The notes: a model not told the origin generated them from the sequence alone. A stretch of 13,952 nt of DNA from Streptosporangiaceae bacterium (GCA_030045215.1 JASIBJ010000218.1:1-13952); one strand, 5' to 3'; numbered from the stretch's first letter, positions 1-6,809 are shown. Numbers and translations are program-made.

Positions 1-297
1 GCCGCACTCGGGCTTACCGACGTGTTCGCCGAGCGCGCTGAGCGCATCAAAGGGGAGCGCGGACGGCTCTTCGAAGCGTTCGGCAAGCTCGGCTTCAACC
101 CGCTGCCCACGCAGACCAATTTCATCTTCTGCCGGGATACGGATGACGACCTGCCCGCGAAGCTGATGGCAGCCGGATACTGGGTGCGCGACGGCCGGAG
201 TGTCCAGATGCCCGGCGGCATGCGAGTAACGGTCGGCAGCCCGGACGAGAACGACGAGCTCCTGGCAGCGATACGGGTGATTGTCGACCCCGGCTGA
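1..297 (+). CDS. hisC: Histidinol-phosphate aminotransferase, C-terminal part (5' end outside window)
   Basis: The frame is open from base 1 and gives 98 residues before TGA at 295-297, so this is the 3' end of a gene that begins upstream. The translation has the closing small domain of class I/II PLP aminotransferases of the HisC type: a QTNFIFCR strand, then a 'lmaaGYWVRDGR' segment, then GMRVTVGSPDENDELLAAI. In this family the Arg of the 'RVTVG' strand contacts the substrate's phosphate or carboxylate end. HisC transfers an amino group from glutamate to imidazole-acetol phosphate in histidine biosynthesis; actinobacteria also have HisC-like paralogues acting on aromatic amino acids, which this fragment cannot exclude. 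No other histidine gene is nearby, which suggests a stand-alone paralogue rather than the his operon copy. Confident in the family, moderate on the exact substrate. Confidence 0.8.
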   Translation, partial: AALGLTDVFAERAERIKGERGRLFEAFGKLGFNPLPTQTNFIFCRDTDDDLPAKLMAAGYWVRDGRSVQMPGGMRVTVGSPDENDELLAAIRVIVDPG

Positions 298-352
298 CTC
301 CTTGGGGCGCCAGGCCAGATGCGGGGCTGACTGGTCTCGGAATCACCAGCTT

Positions 353-373
353 CAGGTGAGGAGCGTTCACCTG
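353..373. promoter_or_regulatory. 7-bp perfect inverted repeat (possible operator)
   Basis: CAGGTGA at 353-359 and TCACCTG at 367-373 are perfect reverse complements separated by 7 bases. The repeat lies in the 152-base gap between the hisC end and the hydrolase remnant, about 77 bases upstream of that remnant's GTG. The arm length and spacing fit a dimeric repressor site (for example TetR or GntR type). They would also fit a short RNA hairpin, but no T-run follows, so a terminator is less likely. No matching regulator is seen beside it. Confidence 0.3.
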
Positions 374-449
374 CTCACGGGCCAGCCTGGGCTCAGTCGC
401 CAAGAGCGGCACGGCCGCAGGGGCGTGCCCGATACTCCAGGGAGATACC

Positions 450-692
450 GTGACATCACCAGCATCTGAGGTCGGCAGCGCCCCGGACCTGCCCGACTAC
501 GCGCCGGTTCCGCGTTCCTCGCTCGGCGCGGCCCTCAATGACCAGGGGTACTACGTCGGACGTGTCGAGCGGAACCTGTACTGGGTTACCGACGGCGTCT
601 ACCAGTCGGCCTTCCTGACGACCCAGGACGGCGTGGTGCTGTTCGACGCGCCTCCCAGTATCGGCCCCAACCTCAGGCGAGCCGTTGACTGA
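450..692 (+). pseudogene. Metallo-beta-lactamase-fold hydrolase, 5' fragment only
   Basis: An 80-codon frame starts at GTG 450 with a good ribosome site (AGGGAG, 439-444). It looks like the N-terminus of an MBL-fold metallo-hydrolase: a short leader, then 'GYYVGRVERNLYWVTDGVYQSAFLTTQDGVVLFDAPPS', which is the first beta-sheet strands of that fold. Family members usually run to 250-330 residues and carry an HxHxDH zinc motif shortly after this point; here the frame stops at TGA 690-692 before any such motif. The homology appears to run to about codon 79 (RRAVD) and then the DNA becomes UvrA-like sequence. The piece therefore cannot make a zinc enzyme. Its start and translation signal look undamaged, so a short peptide could still be made. 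Confidence 0.65.
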
Positions 693-1284
693 CCTCGACG
701 TGCAGTATCTGCCCGACATCGCCATCGAGTGCCCGGCCTGTCATGGCGCTCGGTTCAATGACGCGACGCTCGCGGTCAGGGTAGGCGGCCTGACCGTCGC
801 CGACGTGCTTACCCTAAGCGTCGAGGAGGCCCTCGACTGGTTCTCCGACCGGGCGCCGATCGCGTCAGCGCTGCGCCCTGTGAGCGAAGTCGGGCTCGGT
901 TACCTGCGGCTGGGAGAGCCCACCCCGTCCCTTTCCGGCGGCGAGTCGCAGCGGCTGCGGATAGCGACCCGCCTGCGCACCAGTCAACGCAACGTCCTGT
1001 ACGTGTTCGATGAGCCGTCGACCGGTCTGCACCCTCTCGACGTCGCCACCCTGGTCAGCGTCTTCGACCGGCTGCTCGAGGCCGGCGCCACGATCATCGT
1101 GATCGACCACGACCTCGACCTGCTCGCAGCCGCTGACCATCTCATCGACATGGGACCGGGCGGTGGGCCAGAGGGCGGTCGCATCCTCGCGGCAGGCACG
1201 CCGCTGGAGGTGGCCAAGGCCGCAGACAGCGTAACTGGCCCGTGGCTGACCGAGTATCTGGCTTCGGCCGCGGCAATCGCGTAA
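685..1284 (+). pseudogene. UvrA-like excinuclease ATPase, 3' fragment only
   Basis: About 199 codons ending at TAA 1282-1284 match the C-terminal end of UvrA. In order they show the closing part of the zinc module (CPACHGARFN, ~16-25), the ABC signature LSGGESQ (~83-89), Walker B with VLYVFDEP (~104-111) and the H-loop IDHD (~140-143), then GPGGGPEGGRILAAGTP. Full UvrA is about 750-1000 residues; both Walker A motifs, the first ATPase domain and the UvrB-binding domain are missing. The shape of the signature and tail resembles the shorter, drug-resistance-type UvrA paralogues of actinobacteria (DrrC-like) more than the housekeeping repair protein, but this is a judgement from memory. The frame can only begin at a TTG (685) or GTG (700) inside the join with the hydrolase remnant. 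Almost certainly non-functional as a repair enzyme. Confidence 0.75.
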
Positions 1285-1332
1285 CACGCAGCTGCCCGAG
1301 GTCACGCGCAGTCAGCGGTCGTCACCTGATCC

Positions 1333-1351
1333 CGGCGATTGGCCTTCGCCG
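1333..1351 (+). terminator. Weak hairpin after the uvrA remnant
   Basis: CGGCGA (1333-1338) and TCGCCG (1346-1351) form a 6-bp stem with a 7-base loop, about 50 bases past the uvrA stop. No T-run follows, which is common for actinobacterial hairpins but leaves the terminator role uncertain. Confidence 0.25.
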
Positions 1352-1429
1352 ATCTCGGGTACCCCGCTTACCGTTAGTGACAGACGCGAGCGTGCGGGTA
1401 ACTGAGATTCGCCGAATGGAGTGGCAGCT

Positions 1430-1774
1430 GTGACGCCAGAGGACGCGGTTCGGGCTTACTTCGCTGTCTACAGCGAGGGGCGGCCGGAGCAGTTCGACGA
1501 GGTCGTGTCGCCGGATTACGTCGATTATGGCCACACTCCGCCCGGTCACGGGCCACAGGGTGCCCGCGATGACTATGACCACGCCGTCAAGATCTCGGGC
1601 GGCGTACCCCGGTACGACATCGACGCATTGGTTTTGCGCGATGACACGGTCGCCGTGGCCTGGACCGGGCACCTTCCGGACGGGTCGGATTTCCGCGGCC
1701 TGAGCCTGTATCTGGTTGTCGAGGGACTGGTCGCCGAGGCCCGCCACGCGATGATCGGCCCGCCTCCCGGCTGA
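1430..1774 (+). CDS. SnoaL-like / ester-cyclase family small protein
   Basis: Intact short gene of about 114 residues ending at TGA 1772-1774. I choose GTG 1430 because GGAG at 1418-1421 lies 8 bases upstream; an in-frame GTG at 1421 would add three residues but has the ribosome site inside it. The sequence shows the one-domain alpha+beta barrel pattern of SnoaL/NTF2-like proteins: an N-terminal helix 'TPEDAVRAYFAVYSEGRPEQFDEVVSPDYVDY', then 'DDYDHAVKISGGVPRYDIDALVLRDDTVAVAWTGH' and 'GLSLYLVVEGLVAEARH'. Some family members catalyse polyketide ring closure or hydroxylation, others have no known reaction, and the fold alone does not give a substrate. It stands alone between the uvrA remnant and marR, with no polyketide genes near. 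The DYVDYGHTPPGHGP region has His and Asp residues that could line a pocket. Family fairly sure, function unknown. Confidence 0.65.
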   Translation: MTPEDAVRAYFAVYSEGRPEQFDEVVSPDYVDYGHTPPGHGPQGARDDYDHAVKISGGVPRYDIDALVLRDDTVAVAWTGHLPDGSDFRGLSLYLVVEGLVAEARHAMIGPPPG

Positions 1775-1843
1775 CCGCGTGCGGCGATTCGCTGGCGCTG
1801 GCTGGGCTGGAGTTCGAGGACGTGTGGCTTAGGATCCGACCGG

Positions 1844-1849
1844 TAGCGT
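1844..1849 (+). promoter_or_regulatory. Possible -10 element for a leaderless marR transcript
   Basis: TAGCGT fits the actinobacterial TANNNT -10 pattern and ends 6 bases before the GTG at 1856, where no convincing ribosome site is seen. That spacing would place transcription start on or next to the start codon, giving a leaderless mRNA, which is common in actinobacteria. No clear -35 is visible. Confidence 0.25.
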
Positions 1850-1855
1850 CTATGG

Positions 1856-2317
1856 GTGGCCAAGGTGGATCCGTTGAGCGAGACCGAAGAGATCTTCTGG
1901 CGATCCCTCATGCGCATCGTGCTGTCCCTGCCCCGTCGCCTTGACAGCGACCTGGTGAGAACCGCGGGAATCACCGCGAACGAGTACACCACGCTGATGT
2001 GCTTGTCGGAGGCTCCAGGCCGCGAACTGCGGATGGCAGACCTCGCCAACGCTGCCGCGCTGTCTGCGAGCCGCATGACCCGCCTCGTTGACGACCTCCA
2101 GACCCGCGGCCTCGTGGCCAAACGCGCGAGCGCTGAGGACGGCCGGGGCAATGTCGCCAAGCTAACGCCGGCCGGGCTCGCGAAGCTCAAGAAGGCCTGG
2201 CCTGCCCACCTCGCGAGCGTTAGGGGCAGGGTTTTCGACCACGTCGACGCCTGCACGGTCACAGACGCGGCGCAGGCCCTGTCGAGGATCGCAGCCCAGC
2301 TGGAAGCCGGCCGCTGA
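1856..2317 (+). CDS. MarR-family transcriptional regulator
   Basis: Intact 153-residue protein of normal MarR length. It contains the winged-helix core: 'TANEYTTLMCLSEAPGRELRMADLANAAALSASRMTRLVDDLQTRGLVAKRAS' (DNA-reading helix around ALSASRMTRLVDDL), then 'AEDGRGNVAKLTPAGLAKLKKAWP', the wing and following helix typical of the family. The terminal helices (about 1-35 and 120-150) would form the dimer. MarR proteins usually repress a nearby exporter or redox enzyme and are released by a small ligand. The gene directly downstream is an MFS exporter, and the gap between them holds a strong palindrome overlapping a promoter (2355-2386), so repression of that exporter is the likely job. GTG 1856 is taken as start for the possible leaderless promoter; GTG 1865 is an in-frame alternative. 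Confidence 0.9.
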   Translation: MAKVDPLSETEEIFWRSLMRIVLSLPRRLDSDLVRTAGITANEYTTLMCLSEAPGRELRMADLANAAALSASRMTRLVDDLQTRGLVAKRASAEDGRGNVAKLTPAGLAKLKKAWPAHLASVRGRVFDHVDACTVTDAAQALSRIAAQLEAGR

Positions 2318-2328
2318 GGCGACAGCCT

Positions 2329-2344
2329 GCCGGCATCCGCCGGC
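2329..2344 (+). terminator. Hairpin after marR
   Basis: GCCGGC (2329-2334), loop ATCC, GCCGGC (2339-2344) forms a perfect 6-bp GC stem 12 bases after the marR stop and just before the next promoter. It lacks a strong T-run (TTCCTA follows). A weak terminator or insulator between marR and the exporter unit is the simplest reading. Confidence 0.35.
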
Positions 2345-2354
2345 TTCCTAGAGA

Positions 2355-2370
2355 TTGCTTGCTAAAGCAA
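2355..2370. promoter_or_regulatory. Likely MarR operator (TTGCT-AA-AGCAA palindrome)
   Basis: TTGCTAAAGCAA at 2359-2370 is a perfect inverted repeat with 5-bp arms around AA; a second, longer pairing TTGCTT/AAGCAA spans 2355-2370. The TTGCNNNNGCAA shape is typical of operators bound by MarR dimers, and the site lies in the gap between an intact marR and an MFS gene. It stands out as an AT-rich island in GC-rich DNA. It overlaps the proposed -35 box, so binding would block RNA polymerase. Confidence 0.6.
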
Positions 2371-2386
2371 ATAAATGGCGTAACAT
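2359..2386 (+). promoter_or_regulatory. Promoter of the exporter unit
   Basis: TTGCTA (2359-2364) and TAACAT (2381-2386) resemble -35 and -10 boxes with a 16-base spacer. The -35 lies inside the proposed MarR operator. Transcription would run through the dehydrogenase remnant into the MFS gene at 2529. This is inferred from sequence only. Confidence 0.4.
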
Positions 2387-2416
2387 CAGAGTTCCCTGCC
2401 AGCCGCGCGTACGAAC

Positions 2417-2532
2417 CAGGGCGCGCCGGAGGCCGAGGAAGCGCAGATGGCCGCAACCATGCTCGTCTCCGACGAGGCTTGTACGTGACCGGCATCGACC
2501 TCGTGGTCGACGGCGGCATGAAGGTGTGGTGA
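2417..2532 (+). pseudogene. Short-chain dehydrogenase/reductase, frameshifted 3' remnant
   Basis: Two adjoining frames together read as the C-terminal end of an SDR enzyme. Frame one (2417 to about 2479) gives 'APEAEEAQMAATMLVSDEA' and frame two (from about 2482) gives 'YVTGIDLVVDGGMKVW' followed by TGA at 2530-2532. This is the standard SDR ending (SDEASYVTG..L.VDGG). One missing base near 2477-2482 restores a single frame. The NAD(P)-binding Gly motif and the YxxxK active site are absent, so at least 80% of the gene has gone. Its TGA overlaps the GTG of the next gene, which suggests that it was once translationally coupled to the exporter in a marR-SDR-MFS arrangement and that the end was kept because it carries the exporter's start region. 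Confidence 0.7.
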
Positions 2533-3803
2533 CGGCCGCCGTGGCTACGCAGATGCCCGGATCGATGCCCCGCGCCGATACGTCGGCAGTGCCCGTGGCG
2601 CCGGGCCGGCACCGGTCCGGCTTCTGGGCCGTCGCGTACGCCTTCCTGATCGTGATGGCAGTGGCAACGCTGCCCAGCCCGCTTTACGGGCTCTACCGGA
2701 TACGAGATCACCTTTCGGCCTTCATGATCACCGTGGTCTTCGCAATCTTCGCCGGGGGGACCATCGCCGCGCTGCTCGGTGACCGCTTCCTCGTCGCCCG
2801 AGTGGGCCGGCGCGGCGTGATGCTCGGCTCGGTCGCGACGATGATGATTTCCGTGGGCTTGCTCGCGGTATGGAAGGCATTGCCGGGACTTCTGATCGGG
2901 CGCTTCCTCACCGGGCTGGCAGTCGGCCTGGCATCGGGAACCGCGATCACCTACCTCATCGAACTGCGCCTGCGCGCGGATCCGAAGGCTTCGGCCGCCC
3001 GCGCTCAGCTCATCGGTACCTCCGTGACCGTGGGCGGGCTGGGAATCGGCCCGCTGATCGCCGGCTGCCTCGCCGAGTGGGCCGGCCAGCCGCTGGTCGT
3101 TCCCTGCCTGGTGTTCGTGGCGCTGGGGGCAATCGCTCTGGCCGGCCTGTGGGTCTCGCCCGAGACGGGCGCGCCGGCAGCACGAGCGACACCGGTGAGT
3201 GCGCGGGGCTCGAGACGGCCGGTCCGGCTTCCGGTCCCGGCAGCGGCCGGAACCCTCGCGGCTTTCGCGGCCAATGGCCTGTTCGCCGGGCTGTCAGGGC
3301 TCTTCCTCGCGACGACGCTGCGCCATCCCTCGCACGCGCTTGCCGGTGCCACCCTCTTCGTGGTGTTCTCCTGCGGCGTGGCGTCCCAGCTCGCCACCGT
3401 TGGGCTGCCAGCCTCGCGGGTGCTCGCGCTCGGCACGATCTCGATGCTCGCAGGTCTCGTGCTGCTTGTCGTTTCCGTGCGGCTCCCGGCGCCAAGCCTC
3501 CCGTTGTTCCTGGTCGCGGGCGGGCTGATCGGCGCGGGCTCCGGCGCCGTTTTCAAAGGCACCACCGGGCTCGTGCTCGCGGCGAGCCCGCCAGAGAGCC
3601 GCATAGCGATGACCTCGGCCCTGGTCATCGCGCTGTACATAGGACTCTCGGTCCCGGTGATCGGAGCCGGGGTCGCACTCAGCCAGGGGGCGAGCGCGCC
3701 CAATACCGTGCTCGGATTCGCCATCCTCGTGGCCCTGGGCGTGTCCGTCTCAGGCTGGGCACTGCTGGGACGCCGGCCCTCGGCGGCCCGGCTAACGGCC
3801 TAG
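2529..3803 (+). CDS. MFS transporter (12-helix, likely drug/metabolite exporter)
   Basis: About 424 residues ending at TAG 3801-3803. The same frame is open back to 2355, but the upstream part encodes low-complexity Arg-rich sequence that overlaps the SDR remnant in another frame, so the start is placed at GTG 2529, whose last bases overlap that remnant's TGA; GTG 2526 is equally possible. After a polar N-terminus of about 35 residues the protein shows repeated hydrophobic helices, an MFS loop 2-3 region with 'GDRFLVARVGRRGVML', a helix-4 'LIGRFLTGLAVGLASG' segment, a central polar linker (ARATPVSARGSRRP) and a second six-helix half, the expected MFS layout. It would use the proton gradient to move a small molecule across the membrane. 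The substrate cannot be read. Likely controlled by the upstream MarR. It converges with the hpnR-like gene, 40 bases away. Confidence 0.88.
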   Translation: MTAAVATQMPGSMPRADTSAVPVAPGRHRSGFWAVAYAFLIVMAVATLPSPLYGLYRIRDHLSAFMITVVFAIFAGGTIAALLGDRFLVARVGRRGVMLGSVATMMISVGLLAVWKALPGLLIGRFLTGLAVGLASGTAITYLIELRLRADPKASAARAQLIGTSVTVGGLGIGPLIAGCLAEWAGQPLVVPCLVFVALGAIALAGLWVSPETGAPAARATPVSARGSRRPVRLPVPAAAGTLAAFAANGLFAGLSGLFLATTLRHPSHALAGATLFVVFSCGVASQLATVGLPASRVLALGTISMLAGLVLLVVSVRLPAPSLPLFLVAGGLIGAGSGAVFKGTTGLVLAASPPESRIAMTSALVIALYIGLSVPVIGAGVALSQGASAPNTVLGFAILVALGVSVSGWALLGRRPSAARLTA

Positions 3804-3843
3804 CCCTGCGCCGCCGCGGCATCGGTTCCGTCCCGCGTCATCG

Positions 3844-5334
3844 TCATGAAGCCGGTTCCCTCCGACGGGCCGGCGGGTGGATGTAGAGCTCCTGACGCCC
3901 CCGCGAAGGCGCAGACTGCTCGGCCTGCGGTGGCAGCTGGTACGTCACCTCGCGGAGGTGGTCGGAGTACTGGCGGTCGGCGTTGTAGACCTTGTCGAAC
4001 TTCCACAGCATCTTCACGAAGTTGGTCTGGCCGTGGAGGAGTTGCCGGGCAACGATGCCGGTGGTCTGGGCCAGCGCCGCCACGCCCAGGTGCTTGCGCG
4101 CGAGCACTGCCTGCGTCTTGACCAGTTCCTCATAAAACTGGTGTAGCGGGAGCCGGGTCGGCAGCACCGCATGCTGGACGTCAAAGAGCCGGTAGTCGAG
4201 GGTGGTCAGCTTCCGCGACTCGGTGAGCCACGTCTCGGTCCCTGGGTACGGCGTCTGCACGGTGATGTTCACGATCTCGGGGACGCTCATGGCCCACTCC
4301 CGGACGAACGCGAAACGCGCCTCGTCCCAGTCGGGATCCGCGATGATGTTGATGGCCACCATCAGGCCCATCGACCGCGCCACCTCGAGGGCCTCGTTAT
4401 TCACCTTGGGCGTGGTCCGCTTGCGGAAGGCCTTGAGGCCTTCCTCGTCCAGCGCCTCGAGGCCGAGGAACATGTAATCGAGCCCGAGCCGTTTCCAGCG
4501 GCGGAACACTTCCTTGTTGCGGAGGAGCACGTCGCAGCGCGTCTCAAGGTAGTAGGACTTGCGGATACGGCGCCGCTCTAGCTGGCGGGCGATCTCGTCG
4601 CCCTCCTCGGCCTTGATGAACGCGACGTCATCGACGATGAAGACGCCCGGTTCGCGGATGCGGACCATGTCCTCAACCGCGGCCTCGGCCGACAGGCGAC
4701 GGTAGCTGCGGCCGTAGAAGGTCCAGGCGCTGCAGAACGAGCAGTCCCACGGGCAGCCGCGCGTGAACTCGATGGAGGCAGCGGGGTCCATCACGCCGAT
4801 GAAGTACTTGCGGCGTCGGCCGCCGAGATGCCGGGCGGGGAGGTGATCGTCCAGGCTGTGCAGCATCATCGGCGGCCGACCGGTGACCTCGGCCGTGACC
4901 GCGCCTGGCACGTCCGCCCAGGCCCGGTCGGGCAGCGCGGCAAGCAGCGCCGGCGCGCCGACCTCGCCCTCGCCCTTGAGCACCACGTCGATCGCGCCCT
5001 CGGCGTGAGCGAGGACCTGGCTGGCCACGAATGAGACACTGTGGCCGCCGGTGAAAATCACGCAGCCCGGCAGGACCATCTTGATCCACTTGGCCAAGTC
5101 CACGACCTCGGGCACGTTGGCCAGGTAGTTCAGGCTGAACCCGACCGCGTCAGGGCGGAACTCGGCGACCACGCGCTCCAGCTCCGGCCGCCGATAGACC
5201 TGCAGGTCGACGAGGCGGACTTCGTGCCCGTCCGCCAGCACCGCGGTGGCGACCCGCTCGAGGCCCAGCGGTTCCAGCCGCAGGAAGATCTCCGAGTACA
5301 TCAACGCGCTGGGATGAACGAGCAGTACTCGCAT
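3844..5334 (-). CDS. hpnR: HpnR-like hopanoid C-3 methylase (B12-binding radical SAM)
   Basis: 496 residues, starting at ATG 5334-5332 with GGAAGG 8 bases upstream. The N-terminal ~140 residues form a Rossmann-like B12-binding domain ('MRVLLVHPSALMYSEIFLRL', 'PDAVGFSLNYLANVPEV', 'FTGGHS', 'KGEGEVGAPAL'). The radical SAM core follows, with the iron-sulfur Cys set CPWDCSFC (C194, C198, C201) in 'SIEFTRGCPWDCSFCSAW', then 'FIVDDVAFI', 'YYLETRCDVLLRNKEVF', 'YMFLGLEALDEEGL' and 'TPYPGTETWLTESRKLTT'. This agrees closely with what I remember of HpnR, which in methanotrophs puts a methyl group on C-3 of the hopanoid A-ring using SAM and cobalamin. The C-terminal ~30 residues are polar and probably family-variable. 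It is the third gene of a minus-strand operon, 32 bases after hpnJ. Related B12-radical SAM methylases act on other lipids, so the substrate remains an inference. Confidence 0.78.
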   Translation of the reverse strand: MRVLLVHPSALMYSEIFLRLEPLGLERVATAVLADGHEVRLVDLQVYRRPELERVVAEFRPDAVGFSLNYLANVPEVVDLAKWIKMVLPGCVIFTGGHSVSFVASQVLAHAEGAIDVVLKGEGEVGAPALLAALPDRAWADVPGAVTAEVTGRPPMMLHSLDDHLPARHLGGRRRKYFIGVMDPAASIEFTRGCPWDCSFCSAWTFYGRSYRRLSAEAAVEDMVRIREPGVFIVDDVAFIKAEEGDEIARQLERRRIRKSYYLETRCDVLLRNKEVFRRWKRLGLDYMFLGLEALDEEGLKAFRKRTTPKVNNEALEVARSMGLMVAINIIADPDWDEARFAFVREWAMSVPEIVNITVQTPYPGTETWLTESRKLTTLDYRLFDVQHAVLPTRLPLHQFYEELVKTQAVLARKHLGVAALAQTTGIVARQLLHGQTNFVKMLWKFDKVYNADRQYSDHLREVTYQLPPQAEQSAPSRGRQELYIHPPARRREPAS

Positions 5335-5366
5335 GAAGGTGGCCTTCCGTTCCGGAGTCGGCGGGG

Positions 5367-6809
5367 TCAGCTGGCGGCCGGCGTGCGGGCGTTGCGGCGG
5401 AGATAGCGCAGGAATTCGCCGCCCTCCCGGAGCCGCCGACGGGCCATGTCCGGCTGGCGCAGCATCTCGGCCGACATTTCCGCTAGCTTCCCGGCACGGA
5501 AGTAGAACCGGCGGTAGAGCGTGTCGACCGAGTCCAGGATCTCGGTGTGGCCGAGGTGGGGGTATGAGAGCGCGGCCAGCTGCGTGCCCTGTTCGCTCAC
5601 CAGCGCACTGCCATCGTCATCCGCCGGCAGCCAGCCGTTCTCCTTGGCCTGCCGGTACAGCTCGGTCCCCGGGTAGGGAGCGGCGACAGAGACCTGAATG
5701 GTGTGCGGATTCACCTCGCGAGCGAAGCTGATCGTCTCGCGGATGGTCTGCTGCGTCTCGCCGGGGAGGCCGAGCAGGAATGTGCCGTGCACGGTGATGC
5801 CGAGATCGCGGCAGTCGGCGGCAAAGCGGCGAGCCCGGTCGACGCGCAGCCCCTTCTTCACGTTGTTGAGGATCTGCTGGCTGCCGGACTCGTACCCGAC
5901 GACGAGCAGGCGCAGGCCGTTCCCGGCGAGGACCTGCAAGGTCTCGCGCGGCACGTTCGCCTTCGCGTTGCACGACCAGGTGATGCCGAGACGGCCCAGG
6001 CCGCGAGCGATCGCCTCCGCCCGCGGTCGGTCATCCGTGAACGTGTCGTCGTCGAAGAACAGCTCCTTGACCTGCGGGAACAGCCGAGTCACGAGCTCGG
6101 CCTCGGCCAGCACGTGGTCGACGCTCCTGGTCCGGTATAGGTGGCCGCCGATGGTCTGCGGCCACAGGCAGAACGTGCAGCGGGAGCGGCAGCCACGCCC
6201 GGTGTACAGCGAGATGTACGGATGGCGCAGGTAGCCGATGTAGTAGTTCTCCGGTCGCAAGTCGCGTTTGTACACCGGCGTTACGAACGGCAGCTGGTCC
6301 ATGTCGGTGAGGATCTGCCGGTCGGCGTTGCGCACCACCTCGCCGTCCGCGCCGGTGTAGCTGATGCCGTCGACGGTCGCGAGCGGTCGGCCCTGCGCCA
6401 CCTCGGCGATTGTGAAGTCGAACTCCTCCCGGGCGACGAAGTCGATCGCCCTCGACGCCTGTAGTGAGCGCTCGGCCTCGACCGCGACCTTGGCCCCGGC
6501 CATGCCGATGAGGAGCGACGGGTTGGCTGCCTTGAGCGCCTGCGCCGCGCGGACGTCACCGGCGAAGGTCGGTGAGCTGGTGTACAAGACGGCCAGCTCG
6601 TAGTCGCGGGCCAGCGGGACTACGTCGGCTAGCGACAGGCCAGACGGCGGAGCGTCGACCAGCTTGCTGCCGGCCACCATCGCGGCCGGCTGCGCCAGCC
6701 AGGTTGGGTACCAGTACGACCTGACCTCTCGCTTCGCCTGGTACCGAGCCCCGGCTCCGCCGTCGAACCCCTCGTAGGACGGGGGCTGCAGGAAGAGCGT
6801 GCGCATCAT
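5367..6809 (-). CDS. hpnJ: HpnJ-like radical SAM enzyme (hopanoid cyclitol ether formation)
   Basis: 480 residues. ATG 6809-6807 is preferred over the next ATG (6806) because a full AGGAGG (6824-6819) lies 9 bases upstream, inside the end of the glycosyltransferase gene. The N-terminus 'RTLFLQPPSYEGFDGGAG', then 'RYQAKREVRSYWYPTWLAQP' and 'IDAPP'-like VDAPPSG, is distinctive for HpnJ. A B12-type Rossmann domain (about 1-150) precedes the radical SAM core with CRSRCTFC (C207, C211, C214) in 'YTGRGCRSRCTFCLWPQT', followed by 'FFDDDTFTDD', 'WSCNAKANVP', 'VGYESGSQQILNNVKKG' and 'HGTFLLGLPGET'. In Burkholderia HpnJ converts the glucosamine of bacteriohopanetetrol glucosamine into a cyclitol ether, after HpnI (sugar transfer) and HpnK (deacetylation). 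It overlaps the upstream glycosyltransferase by 4 bases, so the two are probably co-translated. HpnI and HpnK are not seen in the window. Confidence 0.88.
   Translation of the reverse strand: MMRTLFLQPPSYEGFDGGAGARYQAKREVRSYWYPTWLAQPAAMVAGSKLVDAPPSGLSLADVVPLARDYELAVLYTSSPTFAGDVRAAQALKAANPSLLIGMAGAKVAVEAERSLQASRAIDFVAREEFDFTIAEVAQGRPLATVDGISYTGADGEVVRNADRQILTDMDQLPFVTPVYKRDLRPENYYIGYLRHPYISLYTGRGCRSRCTFCLWPQTIGGHLYRTRSVDHVLAEAELVTRLFPQVKELFFDDDTFTDDRPRAEAIARGLGRLGITWSCNAKANVPRETLQVLAGNGLRLLVVGYESGSQQILNNVKKGLRVDRARRFAADCRDLGITVHGTFLLGLPGETQQTIRETISFAREVNPHTIQVSVAAPYPGTELYRQAKENGWLPADDDGSALVSEQGTQLAALSYPHLGHTEILDSVDTLYRRFYFRAGKLAEMSAEMLRQPDMARRRLREGGEFLRYLRRNARTPAAS

Noticed and set aside
450..1284. 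A programmed frameshift joining the hydrolase and UvrA pieces into one functional fusion
   Set aside because: No slippery sequence is seen at the join, both partners lack essential parts (zinc motif, Walker A), and no such fusion family is known to me.
2355..2528. Extension of the MFS protein to the TTG at 2355
   Set aside because: The extra 58 codons are Arg-rich, cover the operator and promoter, and overlap the SDR remnant in another frame. A start at 2526 or 2529 gives a normal family length.
2870..3886. 338-codon open frame overlapping the MFS gene in another plus frame
   Set aside because: Its translation is Arg/Gly/Ala-rich without hydrophobic segments, while the overlapping frame encodes a typical 12-helix exporter.
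3844..5334. Reading a cobalamin DxHxxG motif at D35-G-H37 of the HpnR-like protein
   Set aside because: The third position is Arg40 rather than Gly, and B12 radical SAM proteins commonly lack the His ligand, so the match is not meaningful.
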